In this document: in pieces, positions 54,234-62,700 of the stretch
Numbering within the stretch: position 1 is the stretch's first letter
Layout of the letters: every line of letters begins with the position of its first letter
NCBI RefSeq assembly: GCF_017498545.1
Contig: NZ_CP071793.1
Span: 2,046,001 to 2,110,000, forward strand
Reading direction: 5' to 3'
DNA: 64,000 nt
Source: Sulfidibacter corallicola
GTDB lineage: Bacteria; Acidobacteriota; Holophagae; Acanthopleuribacterales; Acanthopleuribacteraceae
Position numbers and translations under genes: made by a program
The notes under the pieces: generated by a model
What the model saw: only the letters and a program-made list of their open reading frames with translations
Told to the model about the DNA's origin: nothing
Databases searched by the model: none

Positions 54234-57200
54234 GTGAATCCCATGAGTATCATTCATAAAAACCAAGCACTTACTTATACGCTCCTGGTCTTTTTCATGG
54301 TAATGGGGATCTCTGCCTACCAACGCATGCCGCGCAATAGCATGCCTCCGTTCAAGGTGCGGTTTGCATCCGTGGTGACCTTTTTCCCGGGTGCCGGACC
54401 CGAGCGGGTCGAGAACCTGGTCACCAGCAAGATCGAAGAGGTGATTCAGGAGATACCCGAGGTCAAGTACATCTTTTCCGAATCGCGAACCGGCATTTCC
54501 GTCGTGTCCGTGGCGATCAAGGACAGCGAGAACGATCTCCAGCCGATTTTCGACAAGATTCGCCGCAAGGTGGAGAAAGTCGAGGGCTCGCTGCCGGCCG
54601 ATGCCGGGACCCCCAACATCAACGACGAGAAAGGCGAGGTCTTCGGCATCTTGGTCGGGATCACGGCTGGCGGTTACACCTATGCCGAGTTGAAGGAAGT
54701 GGCCGACTCGGTGCGCGACGCCTTGATCAAGTTGGAAGACGCGGCTCAGGTCACCATTGCCGGCACCCAAGAGGAACAGATCTTCATCGATTACGACAAC
54801 GCCCGGCTGGCCGAGTTGGGGTTGACCATGACCCAGATTCAGGGGACTCTCGCGGCCATCAACATCATTTATCCGGGCGGCGACGTGATGCTTGGCCACG
54901 AGCGCATCATTTTGGAGCCCAGCGGGAACTTCGAGTCGATTCGCGACCTGCAACGCACCCTGATCAGCGCGGGCAGTGGCGGGCAACCGCTGTTTCTGGG
55001 AGACGTCACTTCGATTTACCGCGGGTACATCGACCCGCCTTCCAACCTGGTTCGGGTCAACGGTAAGGACGGGCTGGTATTGGGGATTTCGCTCAAGTCC
55101 GGGGGCAACATCATCGATTTGGGCCTGCAGGTCGATGCGGAACTGGCCAAACTGGAGCGGCAATTTCCCCACGGGGTGAGCTTCGACCGCATCGCCTCGT
55201 TGGACCGGGTCGTGGAAAAATCGGTCGAGGATTTTCTCTCCAATTTGATTCAAAGCGTGGTCGTCGTGTTGTTGGTCATGCTGTTGTTTCTGGGGATGCG
55301 GACGGGGATGGTGGTCGCGAGCCTGATCCCGATGGCGATCATCATGGGCCTGATGGGCATGGACATGTTGGACGTGGGCCTGGACAAGGTATCCCTGGCG
55401 GCGCTGATCCTGGCCCTGGGCATGTTGGTGGACAATGCGATCGTGGTCAGCGAGGCGATCATGGTGCGGATGGGGGCCGGCGAGCCCGCGTTGGACGCGG
55501 CCACCGCGGCGGTCGGGGAATTGGCGGTGCCTTTGTTGGTCTCGACCCTCACCACCAGTGCCGCCTTTCTTCCGTTTTACCTGGCCGAGTCGACGATGGG
55601 CGAAATCGTCGGTCCGATTTTCCTGGTCATCACGGCGGTGTTGTTGTCTTCCTGGATTCTGGCCCTGACGATCATCCCGCTGCTGTGCATTCGCTTTCTC
55701 GTCGTCAAACCCCAAACCGAAGATTTTTCCGGTCCCTTGCGATCCATCTACCGGCGGATCCTGCACCTGAGCCTGCGTTTCCCCAAGCTGTTTCTCCTGC
55801 TCTTGTTCGGCGTCTTCGTCGCCGCGATCATGGGCATGAAATTCGTGCCCTCGCTTTTCATGCCCAACGACGATCGAGCCCTGGTGTACGCCAACCTCGA
55901 ACTGCCCTCCGGCACGTCCATCGAGCGTACGCGCGATGTGGCCCTGGCCTTCGAAAAACACCTCGGCGACAGCCTGCTCGTGGGTGAGGGGCGCGAGAAA
56001 GGGGTCCTGCGTTGGTCGACTTTCATTGGCGAACCCGCGCCCAAATACGATTTGGGGTATTCCGGCGCTCAGGGGTCCACCAATGCGGCCCACATGCTGT
56101 TCATCACCACGTCCGATGCCGCCAACGACCTGGTCATCGAGGGCTTCGAGGGTTGGGCTCCGGATCGGTTCCCCGAGCTGAAGCTGAAGGTATCGCGCCT
56201 GACCAGTGGCGGCGGGTCCGAGTATCCCATCGGAATTCGCTTCTCGGGGAAGGATCTCGACAAGCTGTTCCGCATCGTGGCCGACGTGAAGGCCCAGCTT
56301 CGTGCCGGTGGCGGGGTCAAAGAGGTGGTCGACGATTGGGGGCCGCGCACCAAAAAGCTGGTGGTCGAAGTGGATCAGGTGAAGGCCCAGCTTGCCGGCA
56401 TTACCAACCAGGACCTGGCCATTTCGCTGCAGACCGTGCTCAACGGCTTGCAGGCGAGCGAGTTTCGCGAGGGCGACATCGTCGTGCCGATCGTGATGCG
56501 TCACGGCCGCGAGTCGCGCATGGACATCTCCGCGCTCGAGAGTCTGGACGTCTATTCCCAAAGCACCGGTGCCAATGTGCCCTTGAAGCAGATCGCCGAC
56601 ATTCGGGTCTCTTGGCAGTACTCCAAAATCCTGCGTCGCGACCTGTATCGCACCGTGACCGTCAATGCCGACACCCTTGCGGGCGTCACGGCGGACCAAG
56701 TGACCTCCCGGCTGAAGCCCTGGTTGGTCGAAGCTTCCAAATCGTGGGGGACCGATTACCAGTACGAGCTGGGCGGAGAGGCCGAGTCCAAGAACGAGGC
56801 CATGGAGGCCGTGGCGGTGAACATGCCGTTGGCATTTTTTGCCGTGGCCCTGTTGCTCATCGGGCAATTCAATTCCTTCAGGCGGCCTTTTATCGTGCTC
56901 GCCACCATCCCGTTGGGGTTCATCGGCGTGGTGGTGGGTCTGTTGATCGGCCAGTCCTATTTCGGTTTTTTCACCTTTTTGGGGATCGTCTCGTTGGCGG
57001 GGATCGTCATCAACAACGCCATCGTGTTGTTGGATCGCATTCAGTTGGAGCAGGTCGAGTACGGGCGGAATCCCGGCCAGGCGATCGTGCATGCGGCGCA
57101 GCAGCGGTTGCGTCCGATCATGCTGACGACGGCGACGACGGCGTTGGGGCTCGTTCCGCTGTGGTGGGGCGGGGGCCCCATGTTCGAGCCGATGGCGCTG

Positions 57201-57314
57201 GCGATCATGTTCGGGTTGCTGTTCGCGACCGTCATCACCCTGTTGTTCGTGCCGGTGTTGTATATGATGCTGTACCGCGTCGATTACACGCAGATCGCGG
57301 AGGATCGGTCCTGA
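54234..57314 (+). CDS. RND-family efflux pump permease
   Basis: 1026 aa. Twelve-helix architecture with two large periplasmic loops; N-terminal FVVTFFPGAGPERVENLVTSKIEE is the porter start. TM4 shows ALGMLVDNAIVVSEAI, where AcrB has two adjacent Asp; here only one Asp is followed by Asn, a pattern seen in other RND subclasses. C-terminal TM10-12 include GIVSLAGIVINNAIVLLDR. Driven by proton flux, it exports compounds through the adaptor and the fused TolC channel. The start is GTG 54234 with GAGG upstream; ATG 54243 is possible. The gene's 3' end is repeated downstream. Confidence 0.95.
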   Translation: MNPMSIIHKNQALTYTLLVFFMVMGISAYQRMPRNSMPPFKVRFASVVTFFPGAGPERVENLVTSKIEEVIQEIPEVKYIFSESRTGISVVSVAIKDSENDLQPIFDKIRRKVEKVEGSLPADAGTPNINDEKGEVFGILVGITAGGYTYAELKEVADSVRDALIKLEDAAQVTIAGTQEEQIFIDYDNARLAELGLTMTQIQGTLAAINIIYPGGDVMLGHERIILEPSGNFESIRDLQRTLISAGSGGQPLFLGDVTSIYRGYIDPPSNLVRVNGKDGLVLGISLKSGGNIIDLGLQVDAELAKLERQFPHGVSFDRIASLDRVVEKSVEDFLSNLIQSVVVVLLVMLLFLGMRTGMVVASLIPMAIIMGLMGMDMLDVGLDKVSLAALILALGMLVDNAIVVSEAIMVRMGAGEPALDAATAAVGELAVPLLVSTLTTSAAFLPFYLAESTMGEIVGPIFLVITAVLLSSWILALTIIPLLCIRFLVVKPQTEDFSGPLRSIYRRILHLSLRFPKLFLLLLFGVFVAAIMGMKFVPSLFMPNDDRALVYANLELPSGTSIERTRDVALAFEKHLGDSLLVGEGREKGVLRWSTFIGEPAPKYDLGYSGAQGSTNAAHMLFITTSDAANDLVIEGFEGWAPDRFPELKLKVSRLTSGGGSEYPIGIRFSGKDLDKLFRIVADVKAQLRAGGGVKEVVDDWGPRTKKLVVEVDQVKAQLAGITNQDLAISLQTVLNGLQASEFREGDIVVPIVMRHGRESRMDISALESLDVYSQSTGANVPLKQIADIRVSWQYSKILRRDLYRTVTVNADTLAGVTADQVTSRLKPWLVEASKSWGTDYQYELGGEAESKNEAMEAVAVNMPLAFFAVALLLIGQFNSFRRPFIVLATIPLGFIGVVVGLLIGQSYFGFFTFLGIVSLAGIVINNAIVLLDRIQLEQVEYGRNPGQAIVHAAQQRLRPIMLTTATTALGLVPLWWGGGPMFEPMALAIMFGLLFATVITLLFVPVLYMMLYRVDYTQIAEDRS

Positions 57315-57703
57315 GATCGGCGAGGTGGTCGAGGTTGCCGACGTTGTCCATGATGCGTTACCGCTTCGATTGCGTCAGGATCGCCGAGAATGGGTGATGT
57401 GTTTCCTGAAACCAGGTTGTCCCACTTTGGTACCGGCGTCGATGTTCCGCAGATTGCGGTGGGTCGGTCTTAAGGTTGGCGAGGTCGGACCGGATCGATG
57501 CAGCGCGGATCGTGGCGGATCGGTCCAGAGGTTGGCGAGGCTGGCGAGATCGGACATGAGGCGGTGCCACGTGAGGTCCTGCCTCGATCATGCATCGATC
57601 TCCGAGGATCCGTCCGAAGCGTGGCGGGGTTCGCCATGATGCGGTACGGGGTCGATTGCGCGCAGATCGTGGAGGATTGGTCCAGAGGTTGGCGGGGTGG
57701 TCG
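57264..57703 (+). repeat. degenerate tandem copies of the RND gene's 3' end
   Basis: Reference unit 57264-57331 spans the last 17 codons of the pump and 17 bases beyond. Copy 57636-57703 matches it over the same 68 bases with about 11 mismatches and no gap by hand alignment. Partial copies are seen at 57350-57393, 57495-57544 and 57556-57632. Only the first encodes pump sequence. Confidence 0.75.
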
Positions 57704-57777
57704 AAAGGGATTGATTTCAGGTACCGAACGATGGTTCACTTTTCCCGCTGCGATTGCAACGTCGGGAGGAGTGAAGC
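57315..57777. other. intergenic, filled by the tandem copies
   Basis: 463 bases between the pump and the next gene. Most of the stretch is explained by the repeat; open frames here translate the repeats and are not genes. GGGAGGAG at the right end is the ribosome binding site of the barrel gene. Confidence 0.6.
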
Positions 57778-58596
57778 ATGCGTTACCTTCTGTGTTTCCT
57801 GATTGTCTGTGGTGGTTTGGTTCGCGCCGAGTGGCCCGACCTCATCGAGGAGGCCGAGACCCTCAAGCCTGGCTACGGCACCATCGATTTCGGGATCGTA
57901 TTCCGCGAGGACCCTGTCGATTTCGGCATCGACACCAAGCGTGATTCCCAGTTGGACTTGGGGCGTACGCGTTTCAGTTTCGGGTTGGGCAAGGTCGTCG
58001 AGTTGCAGCTCAGCGGCGAGATCCTCTCGATCATCGAGCCCTTCGATTTGGAAGACGACCTCGAGACCGAGAACAACAGCGGTGATTGGACCTTCGCGAC
58101 CAAGGTATGGATTTGGAGCGAGCGGGGTTGGCGGCCGAATGTGAGTTTTTACTATTCCGTCAAGTTGCCCAACGCGTCGGACGAGAAGGGCAGTGGCACG
58201 GACGAAACCGACTTCGCGACCTATTTCCTGTTCGACAAGTCGCTCAACGAGAACGTCATGGTCACGGTCAACCTGGGCTTGGGTATATTGGGTGATCCCT
58301 TCACCAACTCCTCCCAAAACGACGTGTTCTCATACGGCGCATCTCTTCGGTGGAAAGCGGGGGAGCGGCAGCGCTGGACGCTTGCCATGGGCGGCGAAAC
58401 GGGACCGGAAGTCCAGGACGACCCGGCAGGCACCCAGCTCTCCTGGACCTACCAATTGGGTCCCAAATGGACGACATACGTCAGCGGCATCATCGGCTTC
58501 CAAGACGATTTCGACGACTTCCAGGTCCACTTGGGTGTGCGCCGCACCTTCCGCCTGTTCTCACCGGGCCCCCGCAAACGCTTCAACGAGTTTTGA
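57778..58596 (+). CDS. outer-membrane beta-barrel protein, function unknown
   Basis: 272 aa. Signal peptide ~1-17 (MRYLLCFLIVCGGLVRA). The mature chain alternates hydrophobic/polar strands (TIDFGIVFRED, RTRFSFGLGKVVELQLSGEI, WTFATKVWIWSE, NVSFYYSVKLP, LRWKAGERQRWTLAMGGE, FQVHLGVRRTFRLF), about 10-12 strands. GGAGGAG precedes the ATG. It ends in KRFNEF with a C-terminal Phe, the insertion signal. No substrate can be named. Position after the efflux operon suggests an associated role, unproven. Confidence 0.75.
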   Translation: MRYLLCFLIVCGGLVRAEWPDLIEEAETLKPGYGTIDFGIVFREDPVDFGIDTKRDSQLDLGRTRFSFGLGKVVELQLSGEILSIIEPFDLEDDLETENNSGDWTFATKVWIWSERGWRPNVSFYYSVKLPNASDEKGSGTDETDFATYFLFDKSLNENVMVTVNLGLGILGDPFTNSSQNDVFSYGASLRWKAGERQRWTLAMGGETGPEVQDDPAGTQLSWTYQLGPKWTTYVSGIIGFQDDFDDFQVHLGVRRTFRLFSPGPRKRFNEF

Positions 58597-58702
58597 GGCG
58601 GGGTATGGTCCGGCCGGTTCGCCGAGAATTCTCACGCAACCGGTGCGACGATTATCGTGATGTATAGGGGTATCCTTCAGGCTTACTTTAATCCAAATTC
58701 AT

Positions 58703-59560
58703 TCACTGTCGAATAAAGGCAAACTCCACATGCGGAAAACGGGGGCTAATCTCGGAAAGAACCTCATCCTTATTAAAACTATTATCTTCTATAGTTAATT
58801 TTTTTACACCAGATTCACAAAAGTATATCAATAATTCATGTGGAATATCGATGTTTGATAGATACAGTTCGTCTACTTTTGAAAAATTCCAATTATCTAG
58901 CATTTTCTTGATTTTTTTGCGGTCTATCATTTTTCCGGAAAGCGAGAGAAAGTCGCCAGGGTGGAAGTTTAGTGCGAACTCGAGAGATATCACCTCTGGA
59001 AAAATAAAAAAATCTTGATGCTTATTAAAAAAATCATCAATATCACAATTGAGAGTTAAGGAAACTAAATGCCCACATTCTCTCAAGGTTAGACCAAATT
59101 TCGTTTCTGTCTCTGTTTTAATATTTACTCTTTTCCACTTGTTTTTTCTGAAAAGTTCGTAAGTTTGAACCAATTGATCTTTGTGGATATGACAGTCCAG
59201 CAGATTACCATCCAGGTCTCGAAAAACATAATTGCTAACATAACCGTCTTCATCAAAAAGTATTTCACCGACACAAGATTGATTGCAAAACCAATACCCC
59301 TTTCCTTGATATGGTACACCCTCAATTACAAACTGAGACGCCTGCCAATCGTTTTCTTCAAAAAACAGAGTGACATCAACACCGCTTTCGGTGTCATTTT
59401 TTGTGAAACAAGGACTATTGTAGGCCGAGACGATTTGCCCACCCTCTACTATATAAGGTGAAATTTTCCCAGATCGAGATTGATATGCGACTCCGTTAAA
59501 TAACTCTCTCTCGTAGTAAAATGTCGCATCTTCTTTGTCGGCAAAAAGTTTATGAAACAT
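58703..59560 (-). CDS. candidate immunity protein of the RHS toxin
   Basis: 285 aa, markedly AT-rich compared with the rest of the window and adjacent to the toxin tail, which has the same bias. No signal peptide. The N-terminal half has MORN/YwqK-like short repeats (FYYERELFNGVAY, FDEDGYVSNYVFRDLDGNLL); the C-terminal half resembles leucine-rich repeats (FSKVDELYLSNIDIPHELLIYF, VKKLTIEDNSF). YwqK-type proteins accompany some deaminase toxins in polymorphic systems. AGGAG is 7 bases before the ATG. It follows the toxin by 142 bases on the same strand. Role inferred from context. Confidence 0.6.
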   Translation of the reverse strand: MFHKLFADKEDATFYYERELFNGVAYQSRSGKISPYIVEGGQIVSAYNSPCFTKNDTESGVDVTLFFEENDWQASQFVIEGVPYQGKGYWFCNQSCVGEILFDEDGYVSNYVFRDLDGNLLDCHIHKDQLVQTYELFRKNKWKRVNIKTETETKFGLTLRECGHLVSLTLNCDIDDFFNKHQDFFIFPEVISLEFALNFHPGDFLSLSGKMIDRKKIKKMLDNWNFSKVDELYLSNIDIPHELLIYFCESGVKKLTIEDNSFNKDEVLSEISPRFPHVEFAFIRQ

Positions 59561-59702
59561 CGCACTCTCCTATTTATCTTTTAGCACCGTTTGCAATTAA
59601 GTGATTTACAAAACAAAGCTTGATTATATCACTCTACCTATCTTGTGGCAATTAGAACCCAAGCTCAAAATAAAGTACATGTTGGCTGTGTTAAAGCATA
59701 AG

Positions 59703-62700
59703 TCAAAGATTTGGTAATAAGCCAAATCCAGTTCCATTAACACCTGTAACAACTGAAATTTTCCCAGAAAAGATACCGGTACAATTCACACAGGCGGGAA
59801 ATCGCTTACCAATACGGTCAGCACTTCCTACTAGTCTGTAGGTAGCCACTGATACCGTTTTTAGAGAGGCGCCTTTATTTAAAATCCAGTTCAACGCTTG
59901 GATTTCTGCGTGAAGCCCTGGCACGCCAGCTCTCGTCGCGTAATAACCCTTTCGAATATGATTTAGTATCATATTCTCAACTTCCAACGTAAGAGGATTG
60001 CCAGACTCACTATATAACTCCCGTACGGCTCTAATGAATCTTTTCTCATCAACTACTCTTACAAAATCATCCCCTAGTTTTTCTAAACCTGGAAACAAAT
60101 ATTTCCCTCTAAGATCTCCCCTAAAATTGGTAAATGCTGGGCTTAGGAGACTCTCGCTTGCGGCACGAGCCACGGCAACGTGTTTTCTTCCTTCTGGAAG
60201 CAGACGAACAGCATCTGCATGAACTAGGGAGCTTAGTGTGTTGGGCTCGCTGTAACCACCCCCTCTTTGCCAACCCATTTCCAAATCGTACCATTGAGAC
60301 CGTTGTGATGAGACATCTGCTTGCCTGGCAATGTCATCGATGTAGTCATCTAATCGACGGGCTACGCTACCTGGAATCTTGCGAGAAACTGACAAGCCTG
60401 CTTTTGGAAGCGAGGCCAATATGGTGATCGCTTCGACAAACTTGGTTGAGGCAACGCCAGCCTGCAAGTATTTCTTTTCTTCCGTGAGTGACACGGTATC
60501 AGCAAGACTGCTACCGCCCTCGACACCAATGGTCTGGAAGATTCCTTTCTCCAACACCAGAGTCTTGATGGCCCTATCAATCAACTCGATGTAGGCAATG
60601 TCATCTTCGATTCCGTTCAGGGGCTCCAATCCCCAAATCTCAAGCGACTGGCTATGCTGAACCCGAAACTTCGCCGTGTTGTATCGATAGGTCAGCGCGC
60701 TGAAATCCTTCAAACCGAATAGGGTCTCTTTGGTCAACCCATAGGCCAGCCCCGCAGTGAACAACTTATCCGCAAATACATCGTTGAAATATGCTTTAGT
60801 TGACAACCCATCCGGGTCCCAGTACAGGATTGGGTTGCCGGCGGCGTAGGCGTAGGGCTCCTGGACCGTGGTGGGGTCGTAGAGGTCCGGCTCGCGGAAG
60901 TCGGGGTTGAGGAAATGGCCCAGCTTTGCGTCGTAGTAGCGGTGGTGCATCTGCGTCAGGCCGGTTTCCCAATCCATTACGTGACCGCCCAGGCCCAGTG
61001 GGGCGCTGGCGAAGACGCTGTCCGGCACCACGCCCGCCTCTGCACCCAGCGATGGGCTTTGGACCCGCTCGCCCCAGGGCGTCAGCGGGCTGAGGTACAC
61101 CGTCCCGCTGGCCACGTGCTTGTACGCGTAGGGCGTTCCCAGGTGGTCCGTCGCGATGTAGTAGTCGTGGCCACCACCCGTGAGGTCCTTCAAGAAGGCC
61201 GGGCCCAGCGGGCCCTGGCCGATGGCGTGCGTCCACGCGATGCGCGGCGCTTCCGCCGTGCCGCGCTGCTGCCCGATCGCGATCACCCGCGAGCCGTGCC
61301 ATGCGAACACCAACGGCACGTCGCTCGCCGGTGTCGCCGCCCGAATCCGGCGGTTCTGGTGGTCGTAGGCGTACGCACCCAAAACCTGGCCGTCCTCGCG
61401 GATCTCGGTCAAGCGCCGGAAACCGTCCCACGCGAACTCCCGCACACGGCCGTCGCGGTCATCGATCCGCGTCAGGTTGCCCAAGACTGGATCGTAGGCA
61501 TAGACATCGATCCCGCCGGTACCGGTCACGCTGGCCACGCGGCGGTGATCGGCCGTGGCGTCGTGGGTGAAGACATCGTCGCGCACCACCGTGCCGTTCA
61601 ATACCCGAGTCAGGCCGCCCAGGAGCTGGTTCCGCACCTCGCCGTAGCTTTCGGTCAGGGTGTCGGGGCCCTGGCTGCCCGTGCGCGTGATCTGGATCGA
61701 CTGGAGCTGCTGCGCCTCGGTGTACTCGGGCTCCCAGGTTTCTTCGAGGCCCGGCGCCCTGCGCGTCACCTTGCTGATCTTCTTGTCCGGCGGACCCGCC
61801 TCGCCTGCTTCGCTGCACAGGCCCTCGCTCGGCACGTCCTCCCAGTCGAGGTCGAGTAGGAAGACGCCGCCATCACCCGTGATCGTGTCGAGCTGGCCCT
61901 TTTCGTCCTGTGCGAGGTCGAAGGTGGTGCCGTCGCCCCAGGCGATCCGGGTCGGCATGCCGTTGACCCACTCGGTAAAGGTCGCCTCCATGCCCATCGC
62001 GCGGATCTGGGTCTGGTTGCCGCCCGCGTCGTAGGCCATCTGGAAGCTGGGCCCCTGCGCGATGTCGATCAGGGTGACCTGACCGTCTTCGTAGCCGTAC
62101 GACATCGTCACGCCATTGGGGTCGGTGTAGCTTTGGACCCGGTTGGGATCGGCCAGTCCTTCCTGTTGGCGCAGGTCCGCCAAATCGGGGTAGGTCCAGC
62201 TTCCCCAGGCGACCCCGTCGCGTGTCAGGCTCGTCAGGCGGCCCTCGGCGTCGTACCCGTAGACGTAGACTTCCTCGCTGCCCGGCTCGCCCGCCGTGAT
62301 CTGTTCCAACCGACCCTGGCCGTACTGGTAGCTTCGCAGCAGGACTCCGCCGATCGTCACGCGGGTCATCCGGCCCAGGCCGTCGTAGCCGTATTCCTTG
62401 GTGGCCAGGCCCGGGTAGGTCACCTGTGACAGCCGGCCCTCGGCGTCGACGTCGGCCGTGACCCCGCCCGGCAGGTTGACGGTCGCGCTGTCGCCGCTGC
62501 CGAAGACCTGCAGCGGTTGGCCGTTGCCCACCGTCATGCTCGCCACCGCGCCCCAGCGGTTGTAGCTGTACTCGGTCAGCGGCTGGTTGCCCCGCTTGAG
62601 CCCCACCAGGTCGCCGTGGGCGTTGTAGTGCATCTGCGTCGGCAGTCCGCCCTTGCGGGTCAGGGTCGCGCAGCTCGGCCGGCCGCCCGGATGGTACTGG

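Noticed and set aside
53871..57092. Open frame of 1073 codons on the minus strand
   Set aside because: It lies opposite the RND pump and adaptor. Its translation is His/Gln/Asp-rich with no domains; it is the antisense shadow of GC-rich codon use.
57470..57739. Short frames on both strands after the RND pump
   Set aside because: They translate the tandem copies of the pump's 3' end.
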